Shown here: positions 25,457-35,100 of the stretch, piece after piece | How positions within the stretch are numbered: position 1 is the stretch's first letter | Layout: the number at the start of each line of letters is the position of its first letter | Origin: Lewinellaceae bacterium | GTDB taxonomy: Bacteria; Bacteroidota; Bacteroidia; Chitinophagales; Saprospiraceae | Length of the DNA stretch: 64,000 nt | Reading direction: 5' to 3' | Assembly (NCBI GenBank): GCA_020636025.1 | Contig: JACJYQ010000005.1 | Span: 496,001 to 560,000, forward strand | Notes under the pieces: generated by a model | Database searches by the model: none | Told to the model about the DNA's origin: nothing | The model's input: the letters and a program-made list of their open reading frames with translations, nothing else | Position numbers and translations under genes: made by a program

Positions 25457-26146
25457 TTACTTCCTGACTTCCGCTTCCAGCCCTGCCAGATCTCTCACCA
25501 GCAATCTCGAGCGGTTAAAGGTCAGCAGTTTCAAATAGCGCAGGTCATTCAAGGTAGTCGTCACGGTTTGCCGGCTGGTTGCCGTCAGATTGGCAATTTC
25601 CTGGTGGGTGATAAAATTCCGCACCACCCATTCATAGCCTACTCTTTGTCCTTTGGATTTGGTAAGGCCAACCAGGAACTCTACAATGCGGCTGCGGCTG
25701 TCGCGAAAAACAAGCGACTCGAGCCGTCGCTCCATTTCCAGTTGCCGGGCGCCGAACATTTTCATAAAGAACAGGTTCAGCTCAGAGCGGTCGCGCATCA
25801 ATTCTCTTAATTCATCCAGCGTAACAACGCAGGTACTGGTATTTTCAAGTGCCGTAGCAAAATCGTGTCGCTGTTTTTCTCCCAGCATCGATAACTCTCC
25901 AAACACCTCTCCGCGGCCAAGAATTGCTTTGGTGATCTCCTTGCCCTCCTCATTCATCACCGAGATCTTTATGCGTCCTTCCTGAATAAAAAAGATGCGG
26001 TCGCTGAGGTCTTCGGGCACATACACCGGTTCTCCTTTTTTAAAATCCCGGTGGGTTTTTTCCGACATAATCTCATCATTGCCCAGTTTGGTAGGACACA
26101 GTAAATGAGTGACATCAATATTTTCCAAATGCCAAAGTGATTGCAT
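25457..26146 (-). CDS. Crp/Fnr family transcription regulator 1
   Basis: A 229-residue regulator. A cyclic-nucleotide-binding-like domain (about 30-145: FKKGEPVYVPEDLSDRIFFI, then GRGEVFGELSMLG) precedes a winged helix with HQEIANLTATSRQTVTTTLN at about 185-204, a typical Crp helix-turn-helix. No Fnr-type cysteine cluster is visible, so oxygen sensing by an Fe-S cluster is unlikely. It heads a tight cluster with a methyltransferase gene. A paralogue lies at 43495-44175. Divergent to it, after 218 bp, is fabG. The start could be MSEKTHRD, 26 codons further in. Confidence 0.87.
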   Translation of the reverse strand: MQSLWHLENIDVTHLLCPTKLGNDEIMSEKTHRDFKKGEPVYVPEDLSDRIFFIQEGRIKISVMNEEGKEITKAILGRGEVFGELSMLGEKQRHDFATALENTSTCVVTLDELRELMRDRSELNLFFMKMFGARQLEMERRLESLVFRDSRSRIVEFLVGLTKSKGQRVGYEWVVRNFITHQEIANLTATSRQTVTTTLNDLRYLKLLTFNRSRLLVRDLAGLEAEVRK

Positions 26147-26364
26147 TTTGCTGTTGTGTTTGATCAGTCTGAATCATATAACCATCTATTTACATTTAGG
26201 TTGTACATCCTCCAAACTGCAAATGTTTTACCGAACAAATATCTGTCGCCGGGCAAAAATACCTGAACCATAGCTGATTCATGCCCGATAATTAGCAACT
26301 TTGCCCTGCCCCGACACCTTTGAGCTCAACAATTCAACTTTCAACGAATTCAGATTACATATAT

Positions 26365-27105
26365 ATGAAACTTTTAGAAGGTAAAAAAGCATTGATCACA
26401 GGCGGTTCACGGGGCATTGGTGAATCACTGGTTAGAAAATTTGTTGAACATGGCGCAACCGTTGCCTTTACCTATGTTTCGGCTGGTTCCGAAGCAAAAG
26501 CACAGGCACTGGCCAATGAATTGGGAAGCGCCGCAAAAGCATACCAAAGCGATGCCGGCGACTACGCCCAGGCGGAAGCGCTGGTGAACCAGGTAGTAGC
26601 CGATTTGGGCGGACTGGATATTCTGATCAATAATGCCGGGATCACCCGCGACAACCTTATGCTGCGCATGTCGGAGCAACAGTGGGATGAAGTGATCCAA
26701 ATCAATCTGAAATCGGTTTTCAACCTGAGCAAGCACGCACTTAAGCCTATGATCCGCTCGGGCGGTTGCATTCTCAATATGAGCTCTGTCGTTGGCGTAT
26801 TCGGACAGCAGGGACAGGCCAATTACGCTGCTTCCAAAGCAGGCATTATTGGATTTACTAAATCGCTCGCAAAAGAATATGGTTCTCGTGGCTTGCGTTG
26901 CAATGCCATCGCACCGGGTTTCATTGCCACTGAAATGACCGATGCGCTTGACGAAAAGACCAAAGAAGGATACCTCGCGGCCATTCCATTAAAAAAATTG
27001 GGAGCAGGCGATGATGTTGCCAATACCTGCGTATTTCTGTCCTCGGACATGGGTGCTTACATAACCGGGCAGGTTATCTCAGTTTGCGGCGGACTTAACA
27101 TTTGA
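26365..27105 (+). CDS. fabG: 3-oxoacyl-ACP reductase
   Basis: A 246-residue short-chain dehydrogenase of normal FabG length when started at the ATG at 26365 (MKLLEGKKALITGG); the upstream in-frame ATG at 26320 adds 15 non-conserved residues. The cofactor motif TGGSRGIG, the NNAG motif and the catalytic Tyr154/Lys158 in YAASKAG are all intact. FabG uses NADPH to reduce 3-oxoacyl-ACP in each fatty acid elongation cycle. It stands alone, divergent from the Crp/Fnr gene, with 97 bp to the following lipoprotein gene. Confidence 0.93.
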   Translation: MKLLEGKKALITGGSRGIGESLVRKFVEHGATVAFTYVSAGSEAKAQALANELGSAAKAYQSDAGDYAQAEALVNQVVADLGGLDILINNAGITRDNLMLRMSEQQWDEVIQINLKSVFNLSKHALKPMIRSGGCILNMSSVVGVFGQQGQANYAASKAGIIGFTKSLAKEYGSRGLRCNAIAPGFIATEMTDALDEKTKEGYLAAIPLKKLGAGDDVANTCVFLSSDMGAYITGQVISVCGGLNI

Positions 27106-27202
27106 TATTCGAAATCCCGGGTGTAATTGCAAATAATATGGCTCAGCCACAGGCCACTACCTGTCGGCTTTCAACGTTGTTGTACTTTCGCAGTGCAATT
27201 GT

Positions 27203-28885
27203 ATGAAACAGATAATTCACCTTTTTTCTATTCTCATAATTTGCTGGTGTAGCTGTGCTCGTCAAAGCACGCCATCAGGTGGGCCAAAGGATACGACTCC
27301 ACCCAAGGTGGACAGCACAGGCAGTACAAAGAATTTTGTCACAAACTTTTATCCAAAGCAAATTGAACTGAAGTTCGATGAATGGGTAGTGCTTTCAGAT
27401 GTCGGCACTCAGGTGGTTGTATCTCCGCCCCTTGAAAAAAAGCCAACAGTCACCCTGAATGGCAAAAAGGTGCTGCTCAAGTTTGATCAGAATGAAAAGT
27501 TCCGGGACAGCACAACCTATACTGTAAATTTTGGTACAGCAGTTAAGGATTTACACGAAGGAAACCCCGCAAAAGACCTTCGTTTTGTGTTTTCAACAGG
27601 AGATTTTATTGACAGTCTAAGGGTAAAAGGCCGGATTGTGGATGCTTTTACCGGAGATCCGGTGGAAAATGTGTCGGTCATGTTATATAAAAACCTGGCT
27701 GACAGTGTGGTGCGCAAGGAGCGACCCTATTATTTTTCCAGGACCGATAAGGGTGGTACGTTTGAAATAGGCAACGTGAAGGAAGGGGTATTCAAACTGA
27801 TTGCCATGGAAGACTCCGATCAGAATCTTCGCTGGGATGGCGAAAATGATCGAATTGGATTTCTGGACAGCCTGGTGCAGGTACACGACTCAATTAAGGA
27901 GAACTACACCCTCAAAATATTTAAAAACCAACCGCGCTTCAGAGTTTTGGCAAAGGAAGCAGGCACTTTTGGGATGGTGAGGCTAAAGTTCAGTACAAGT
28001 GCCGACTCTGCAATCATTAATATTCCTGACACGCTGGGGTTAAAAACACTATTTGAAACGACGCAGGATTCGGTGGTGCTGTGGTATGATCTGATGACTG
28101 AGGGAACCTGGGAATTCATGGTTAATAAGGACACCATCCCGGTTAAGGGTTTATCAAGAAGTGATTTTATTGCCAATCACCAATTGCTTTTTTATGATGA
28201 AGCCTCCAGAGCCGCTGCAAAAGTTCGGAAACAAGCTACCCCGACCGATGATGTCCAAAAAATAAAAACTGTTCAACATTTTCCTGGTCAAAAAGCCAGA
28301 TTAGAATTCAACTACCCCATCACTGCACTGGATACCAGTAAATGGATACTCACCAGAGATACGCTGGGGCCGGTAAGTTTTACCGTTGAACTGGATAGTT
28401 TGTCTCCGAGAAGTTGCTTACTTGACCATGCATGGTCTTCAGGCAGCAAATACACACTTACTCTTTTGCCCGCTGCCCTCACAGATTTTTGGGGAGAAAA
28501 TAACACAGATACGCTGCGACGAATGTTAAATATTCCGACGGAAAAACAGCTGGGTGGGTTAATTCTGAAGTTGCCCAATTTACAGGAAGGTCAACAGTAT
28601 TTAGTAGAACTAATGGAAGGCGCCAAAGTCATTCAGGAGCGGCAAATTGTCGCAAAAGATTCAGATAACAAATTGATATTTAGCAACTTAAACGTTGGCG
28701 CATATACGGTTCGACTAACTGAAGACAACAATGAAAACGGGCGCTGGGATACTGGAGATTACTGGTCGCATCGCCCGCCGGAAAGGATCGTCACTAAAAA
28801 ACTGGACCCGCTTCGGGCCAATTGGGAACTTGAATCCAGTATTTCTTTTGCCTCAGACGCAGAAATAAAGAAACGAAAAAAGTGA
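27203..28885 (+). CDS. Ig-like domain lipoprotein
   Basis: A 560-residue exported protein. A short signal ends at a lipobox-like CWCSCARQ (about residues 14-21), followed by SGGPKDTTPPKVDSTG, a hallmark of a common Bacteroidota surface or periplasmic family with SbsA Ig-like (Big_5) domains. Segments IELKFDEWVVL and TYTVNFGTAVKDLHEGNP belong to the first Ig-like domain. A carboxypeptidase-regulatory-like part (VKGRIVDAFTGDPVENVSVM) follows, and the C-terminus holds RLTEDNNENGRWDTGDYW. The role in the cell is not established. It follows fabG on the same strand after 97 bp. Confidence 0.82.
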   Translation: MKQIIHLFSILIICWCSCARQSTPSGGPKDTTPPKVDSTGSTKNFVTNFYPKQIELKFDEWVVLSDVGTQVVVSPPLEKKPTVTLNGKKVLLKFDQNEKFRDSTTYTVNFGTAVKDLHEGNPAKDLRFVFSTGDFIDSLRVKGRIVDAFTGDPVENVSVMLYKNLADSVVRKERPYYFSRTDKGGTFEIGNVKEGVFKLIAMEDSDQNLRWDGENDRIGFLDSLVQVHDSIKENYTLKIFKNQPRFRVLAKEAGTFGMVRLKFSTSADSAIINIPDTLGLKTLFETTQDSVVLWYDLMTEGTWEFMVNKDTIPVKGLSRSDFIANHQLLFYDEASRAAAKVRKQATPTDDVQKIKTVQHFPGQKARLEFNYPITALDTSKWILTRDTLGPVSFTVELDSLSPRSCLLDHAWSSGSKYTLTLLPAALTDFWGENNTDTLRRMLNIPTEKQLGGLILKLPNLQEGQQYLVELMEGAKVIQERQIVAKDSDNKLIFSNLNVGAYTVRLTEDNNENGRWDTGDYWSHRPPERIVTKKLDPLRANWELESSISFASDAEIKKRKK

Positions 28886-29014
28886 CGAAAATCACCCTTA
28901 ACGTCTAATTAACGTTTGAAAGAAAAGGGATATCAGATGCAAAAATTCAATGCTTTTTTATTCCCTTTGCAGGGATAATAATTGCAAAACTCTCCTTTCA
29001 AATAATTGTAGCAA

Positions 29015-29611
29015 TTGGCGGCAGTAGCAAAGCGAAAAACTAAGGAATACTCAGATTCTGAGTTGATCTCCCTGTTTCTGGAAGATCAAAATTCTGCGTA
29101 TTTCACATTGCTGTACCGCCGTTATGCAGGTAAGGTGTTTGCAAAATGCATTTCCATGCTTGCAGATGAAGGATTGGCCAGAGATGCCACCCAGGATGTA
29201 TTCATCAAAATAATGCTCAACCTGGGGAAATTTACGGAACAGTCTTCCTTTTCAACCTGGGTTTACTCGATAACCTATAATTATTGTATCGACATCATCC
29301 GAAAGAAAAAGAAGAATATTCTCATTTTTTCTGAAGATATGGGAAAGTTTAAACCGGAGCAGGAGCAGGAGATTCCAGACAGTGTGATTCTGGAAATGGA
29401 AACAAACCGCCTGGATAAGGTAATGGACGAAATGCCGCCTGGAGATAAGGCCATTTTGAACATGAAATATATCGATGACATGCAGATCAAGGAAATTGCG
29501 GCTGTGCTGGATAAAACCGAAAGCGCGATCAAAATGCAAATTATGAGGGCCAAAGCAAGAGCACAGTCCATTTATGACGACATGTATGGCACCGAACCAA
29601 TTAATTCGTAA
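29015..29611 (+). CDS. RNA polymerase sigma factor, ECF type, TTG start
   Basis: A 198-residue sigma factor with region 2 (LYRRYAGKVFAKCISML, then DATQDVFIKIMLNLGKF, then STWVYSITYNYCIDIIRKKK) and region 4 (MPPGDKAILNMKYIDDMQ, then IKEIAAVLDKTESAIKMQI). The frame has a stop codon at 29009-29011, and the only start that keeps region 2 intact is the TTG at 29015; the next ATG lies inside region 2. TTG use may lower its basal synthesis. It is followed after 144 bp by a small protein of unknown function, then by a membrane channel-like gene. Confidence 0.85.
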   Translation: MAAVAKRKTKEYSDSELISLFLEDQNSAYFTLLYRRYAGKVFAKCISMLADEGLARDATQDVFIKIMLNLGKFTEQSSFSTWVYSITYNYCIDIIRKKKKNILIFSEDMGKFKPEQEQEIPDSVILEMETNRLDKVMDEMPPGDKAILNMKYIDDMQIKEIAAVLDKTESAIKMQIMRAKARAQSIYDDMYGTEPINS

Positions 29612-29755
29612 CAGGCTGAGTCATTTAATCTGATGAAGCCAACAAATAAAGTTTACCGTGCAGGAAAGGTGTTTTCAATTACCTGAGAATGCCACCCGAT
29701 AATAGTAACCGATTATTAATCTGTCGACCGCCGACGTAAAAAACAAAAGTCCGCT

Positions 29756-30025
29756 ATGAACAACAACCTTAAAAAGTTGCAGGAGGAGCGGGAGGCAATG
29801 TTGCCACCTGAACTTGAAGAAAGAGTTTCTTCCCAAATGGGGACGATGGCTTTCTTTGGGAATTTGGTGGAGCTTTACGTGCCAAACGCCCTTCAGGTAG
29901 TTGTCCGCCTGGTAGGTGGAGAGGACTTGCCATGTCTTAAAAAGAACAGACACCGTGAGCAAAAGCCTATCGATTGGCGTATTCCTCCTGCCCCTGAACC
30001 AGGCTTGAATTTTACAGATTCCTGA
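29756..30025 (+). CDS. Small protein downstream of the sigma factor
   Basis: An 89-residue protein not assigned to a family. It starts MNNNLKKLQEEREAMLPPEL and contains LVELYVPNALQVVVRLVGG, a moderately hydrophobic stretch, then a basic, Pro-rich tail (PIDWRIPPAPEPGLN). No strong membrane helix is present. Short proteins of this look follow ECF sigma genes in Bacteroidota, so it might be a regulator of the sigma factor, but this is inference from position. The coding prediction itself is moderate. The downstream MscS-like gene begins 25 bp after its stop. Confidence 0.5.
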   Translation: MNNNLKKLQEEREAMLPPELEERVSSQMGTMAFFGNLVELYVPNALQVVVRLVGGEDLPCLKKNRHREQKPIDWRIPPAPEPGLNFTDS

Positions 30026-30050
30026 ACTCTGTTTGCAAACAGTCTTCCTT

Positions 30051-30905
30051 ATGTTGATTTTTATAGGACCACTTGAACAATTATTCGACCAGCTATCCGC
30101 ATTTTTTCCAAAGTTTATCGGGGCGCTTTCCATTTTGTTTTTTGGCTGGCTCATCTCCCGAACTGTTGGAAAGATACTAAGTAAAGTATTGGCAACCATT
30201 GGAGTGGATCGTCTGGCTGCCATGTTTGAGGATATTGAATTTGTGCAGCGAGCAGGTGGCATGAAAGCTCAGGTATCAGAAGTGCTGGCCAAGGGCGTTT
30301 ACTATATGCTCATGCTGATCTTTATCATTGCAGCCACCGAGATTTTGGGTGTGGCTGCCATTACTCAGCTGTTTACTGATTTAATGAATTACCTGCCGTC
30401 ACTATTGACAGCATCAGTAATTCTATTGGTAGGTATATTCTTCGCCAATGTAGTTCAGGGCCTGGTTCAAACGCTGTGTGTCTCCCTGGGTATTGCCTCA
30501 GCCAAGATGATAGGGGCCATAGTCTTTTATTTTATATTCGTAACCATCGCTGTTAGCGCTCTGGCTCAGGCCAAGATCAATACCGACTTTATTTCTTCCA
30601 ATCTGACGGCCATTGTTGGTGCGGTTGCGCTGGCCTTTGCATTTGGCTACGGCATTGCTTCCAAGGATATGATCTCAAATTACCTTGCCGGGTACTATAA
30701 CCGCAATAAAATTCGCATTGGAGATGATGTACGCATCATTGGGGTGCGTGGGAAAGTGGTAATGATGGACGCAACTTCTCTGATCCTGCAAACACCCGAA
30801 CGCGCCATCATCATTCCGCTGAATAAACTTACCACCGAGAAAGTGGAGGTTTTTTACCCGGATGGCCAGGAAGATCACCTGCTGGAACCCGGAGCCGATT
30901 CTTAA
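30051..30905 (+). CDS. MscS-like membrane protein (conserved TM-helix type)
   Basis: A 284-residue protein started at ATG 30051 (MLIFIGPLEQLFDQL); a TTG at 30033 would add six residues. Four or so membrane segments are visible: GALSILFFGWLISRTVG, VYYMLMLIFIIAATEILGV, LLTASVILLVGIFFANV and AIVFYFIFVTIAVSAL. A Gly/Ala-rich segment follows (VGAVALAFAFGYGIASKDM) and then a beta domain (IRIGDDVRIIGVRGKVVMMD), as in MscS-type channels. The membrane part resembles the conserved TM-helix repeat found in bacterial MscS-related proteins. It probably responds to membrane tension or ion flux; gating has not been shown. Confidence 0.82.
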   Translation: MLIFIGPLEQLFDQLSAFFPKFIGALSILFFGWLISRTVGKILSKVLATIGVDRLAAMFEDIEFVQRAGGMKAQVSEVLAKGVYYMLMLIFIIAATEILGVAAITQLFTDLMNYLPSLLTASVILLVGIFFANVVQGLVQTLCVSLGIASAKMIGAIVFYFIFVTIAVSALAQAKINTDFISSNLTAIVGAVALAFAFGYGIASKDMISNYLAGYYNRNKIRIGDDVRIIGVRGKVVMMDATSLILQTPERAIIIPLNKLTTEKVEVFYPDGQEDHLLEPGADS

Positions 30906-31002
30906 AATCCTTTTTTTGCTAAATACGTTGCATATTTGAATTTGCACAGGTTAGACCTTGTGCCAATTGACTTATATATCCTGTTCATTTAATTTTTTAA
31001 CC

Positions 31003-31971
31003 ATGAAATTCAATAATTTACTTTTCGCTTTCGCTTTTGTGCTAGGTGTTTCTACTATGGCCAATGCTCAAACTGCTTCAGATGCTTCCGCAAGTATGCC
31101 TGCTAAAGATACCAGCAGCTGGACCTTTGGTGGTGGTTTTGGTTTGGATCTGGCCGGGTTGGGCATCATTAACCCGCAATTGAGTTCAGGTGGTAACCGC
31201 CTGGGTTTTGGTGGCTTGTTCAATGTTTTTGCCAATCAGAAAAAATCAAAGTACTTCTGGAACAATGACCTGGCCCTTCAACTCTCGGCTCAACGCCTGG
31301 GTGGCAAGGACAACCCTTTCCAAAAAAACCTGGATGTTCTGCGCCTGGGTTCCCGCTATGGTTATGATATTTTGTTGAAAAAACTCTTCATCGCCATCGA
31401 TGCCACAGCAGAATCACAGTTGCTGCCTACATACGTTGGCAATAACCTGAAAGGCGATAATGCTGACCTGTTGTCTGACTTTCTGTCTCCTGTACGCATA
31501 GCCATTGCACCTGGTTTGGATTTCAAACCTAACGATCACGTTTCGTTTTTCCTGGCACCTGCCAGCTTCCGTTTGACTTATGTAAACAATGACTCTCTTG
31601 CAGCGCTTGCCGGTCAGCCTTTGGGTAACGAATTGGGTAAAAACTCACGCAGCCAGTTGGGTTACACTCTGAAGGCACAGTATGTGAATAAATATTTCAA
31701 TGACAAGGTGGCCTTCTCTTCAAAAATCGGTTGGTTTGCCGATTACTCAAAGAATCTGAACGGAAACGTACTGTGGCAGAATAACATGAGCATAGCCTTA
31801 TTCAAAGGTCTTGCCCTGGAGTTGTTTGGCGATCTGTTTTATGATCACTTTACTCAAGTGGCAGTGAAAGATATTCCTGAAGGAACTGCTGCCAGTGATG
31901 TTGCGCCGTTCCTGGGTTTGAAACCTACTTATACCGGAGGTTTTCTGCTGAAGTTCAATAAGATCTTCTAG
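31003..31971 (+). CDS. DUF3078 outer membrane-type protein
   Basis: A 322-residue protein started at ATG 31003 (MKFNNLLFAFAFVLGVS), whose signal peptide ends MANAQ at about residue 20. The rest fits DUF3078: WTFGGGFGLDLAGLGIINP, then KSKYFWNNDLALQLSAQRLG, then the final strand GGFLLKFNKIF. It is rich in alternating strands ending with aromatic residues, so it is probably a beta-barrel in the outer membrane. DUF3078 has no established function. A GC-rich hairpin (32065-32099) lies between this gene and the convergent repeat protein. Confidence 0.83.
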   Translation: MKFNNLLFAFAFVLGVSTMANAQTASDASASMPAKDTSSWTFGGGFGLDLAGLGIINPQLSSGGNRLGFGGLFNVFANQKKSKYFWNNDLALQLSAQRLGGKDNPFQKNLDVLRLGSRYGYDILLKKLFIAIDATAESQLLPTYVGNNLKGDNADLLSDFLSPVRIAIAPGLDFKPNDHVSFFLAPASFRLTYVNNDSLAALAGQPLGNELGKNSRSQLGYTLKAQYVNKYFNDKVAFSSKIGWFADYSKNLNGNVLWQNNMSIALFKGLALELFGDLFYDHFTQVAVKDIPEGTAASDVAPFLGLKPTYTGGFLLKFNKIF

Positions 31972-32064
31972 GTTTTTAAAGGACAATACCTATTCAATCG
32001 TAGAATGGTTTCTCGCAGATTATCCGCTGCTGATAAACGGGTAAAATCATATTCCTAAAAGAGA

Positions 32065-32099
32065 GCGAGCCGCTCCCGGTCATTTCCGGGGCGGCTCGC
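32065..32099. terminator. GC-rich hairpin between convergent genes
   Basis: A 12-bp stem (GCGAGCCGCTCC with GGGGCGGCTCGC, one mismatch) and 11-nt loop, flanked by AAAAGAG and GTCTTTA. It lies between the DUF3078 gene and the convergent repeat protein gene and could end both transcripts. Confidence 0.6.
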
Positions 32100-32126
32100 G
32101 TCTTTAACTAATGGTTTTGATACCTA

Positions 32127-35100
32127 TTACTGCTTAATAAATGAGCCTTCCAAGCGGCCGGAATTACCCAGAACAGACATTCTGAATACGCCAGCCGGCA
32201 AATCTGTCAGATCCAACTGGAAGTTGGAAGCATTGGTAATCACCCTACTCTGGATCAGACGGCCATCAGCGTGATAAATGTTCACTGTAGCCTGACCAAC
32301 TTCGGTTCCGTTCTCCAGCATGGCAGTTACATTCACAAAATTGCTGGCCGGATTCGGTGAGATCACCAGTGATGATGCAATTTCAGGTTCAACTACCGGA
32401 GTCATACATTCTACCATGCCCAGTACAAAACCGTCTTCGCAGTCGTAATCCTGGTGGTCAACCACGCCGAATTCCCAAACGGTAGACCCGTCGCCAGGGA
32501 ATGGGCCAAGGATGATTGGCTGTTGCGTATTGTATGGGTAATTGCCGTACACATTACCATTTCCTACAAGGTCGAAGCCCTCGTTTCCAACATTTTCGTA
32601 GTTGAAAGTGATGGCTACGAAGAACTGGCCGCACAAACAAGGGGTACGCACAGCCATGACATCCCAGATATGGCAATCATTCCCGCCAAAGAGACAATCC
32701 GGAACCGGGAACTCAAGCGTTCTGCAGCAATCGGATGCTCCGTTTGTATTCAGGAAGCAAACTTTCACGATATCGTTTGGTCCACCGTTCCATGGGAAAT
32801 CAGGGAAGTTCAATGGAAGCTGGTTTACATTGAATGCTCCGAGGAACACACCGTTTGCCCATACTCCAAACATATTGCTAGGTGGGTTAACAAACTGGAA
32901 ATTCAGGAACAGGTTGTAAGAACTGTCGCTGGTGCAATCGCCCGGATCAACAACAAGACCAAATATTTCACAATTGCCATTACCCAGACAGCCTGGCACC
33001 TGATATTCAATGGTTTTACAACAATCGTAGTTGCCGGCGGCATCTAGCATGCAAACTTTGATCACATCATGTGTGCCGCCATTCCAGTTGATATCCTGAA
33101 GCAACAAGGGCAACTGGTTCAAACTGAAATTGCCGATAAACTGGCCGTTAGACCAAACACCAAACATGTCGCTTGGTGGATTGTGCACCTGGAAGTTGAC
33201 GTGAATATTATAGGTACTGTTGCTGGTACAGTCACCAACATCTACTTTCAAATCATATATCTCGCAGTCATTGTTTAACAGGCAATCTGGCACGTAATAT
33301 TCAAGCGTTGCGCAGCAGCCAACACCTCCAACGGGTGTATTGCCCACACAAACCTGTAATACATCTTCTATACCACCACCCCATGGGAAATTTTGAATGG
33401 TCAATGGCAGTTGCCCAAGGCCGAAGGCTCCCAAGAAGTCGCCATTTGCCCAAACACTGAAGGTATTGCCAATCGGGTTTACTACCTGGAAGTTGATGGT
33501 CACTTTATAAGTACTATCACCTGTACAAACCCCTGTATCCACTACAAGGTCAAATATGTCGCAAGCGCCACCACCGTGCAGGCAGTCCGGAATTGGATAT
33601 TCAATCGTTTCGCAGCATGATAACTGGTTATTTACCCCAAGCATGCAAACCTTTATCACGTCATTTGGCCCCATGCCATCCCATGGGAAATCCGGGATAT
33701 GCAATGGCAATTGGCTGATGTCATAATTACCCAGGTTAATGCCGTTTCCGAATACCACGAATTGAGTGGCGTTGGTATTAACCGGAATGAAATCAATCGT
33801 GACATGGTAAGTGACGCTGTCAGGGTTGCAATCTCCCACCACAACGGTGAGGTCATGGATTTCGCAAGGATCGCAGTTCGGCACCTGGAATTCGATGGTT
33901 TCGCAGCAATCAGGGTGGTCGTTGATGCAAACCTTCACCACCTGAACCGGATTTCCATTTGCAGGGAAATTCTGAATTGTCAACGGAAGTTGGTTCAGCG
34001 GGAAGTTGCCAAAAAACGCACCATTGATATACACATCGTAAAAATCGTTTCCTGGATTATTAACGTCAAAATTGATCTTGACATTGAAGCCACCATTTGG
34101 GTTGCAATCGCCAACCATGGCCGTGAGATCAAAAATATCACAAGGCAGATTGTTGCCGCAAGGAGATGGAAACTCCTTCACAATACAACAATTCGGATTG
34201 TCATTAATGCAAATCTTGATCTCATCAAAAGAATTGCCACTTGCAGGGAAGTTTTGTATGGTAAATGGCAACAGGTTCAACGCAAACAGACCCATATACT
34301 GGCCGTTTGCCCAAACTTCGAAGAAGTCGTTACCCGGGTTGACTACCTGGAAATTAATGGCAAGAGAATAGGTGTTATCTGAAGTATCACAAACCCCGGG
34401 ATCAAGCACCAAATCAAAAATATCGCAACCCTGGTTCGCACATGGCGATGGGAACTCTTCGGTGATGCAACAATCCGGATTGTCATTGATGCATATTTTC
34501 ACTACATCAAACGGATTGCCGCTCGCCGGGAAATTTGGAATGGTAATCGGCAACTGGTTCAGCGGGAAGGTGCCAAACAACTGACCATTGGCAGACACCT
34601 CAAAGAAGTCGTTACCCGGGTTGTTCACCTGGAAATTGATAAACAGCGGGTAAACGCCATTCGGAGTACAATTGCCGGCTTCAATCACCAGATCAAAAAT
34701 GTGGCAGGGCACATCGTTGCAATCAGGATTGTGCAATTCAAATGCAGTACAACAGTCAGGATGGTCATTGATGCATACTTTAATTACGGTGATCGCATTG
34801 CCGTTAATTGGGAAATCAGGGATGGTGAGCGGCAGCTGATTTAGCGGGAAAGTCCCAACCAGCTGACCATCTGCATACAGATCAAAAAAGTCATTACCTG
34901 GATGATCATAATTGAAGTTTACAATCAACGGGAATGTCTGAGTTGCAAAATCACAATCACCTGCTTCCACTTTCAAGTCGGTGATCATACAGGTACCCAG
35001 ACAATCGGGTACTTTGAATTCAACTGTTTTACAGCAGAAACTATTTGGATCGGTACCAGGGATACTTCCACCGATGCAGATCATTACAACATCGTTATTG

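Noticed and set aside
32454..33047. 197-residue antisense frame inside the cysteine-repeat gene
   Set aside because: It lies opposite a long, well-supported protein whose repetitive coding keeps the other strand open; it has no recognisable domain.
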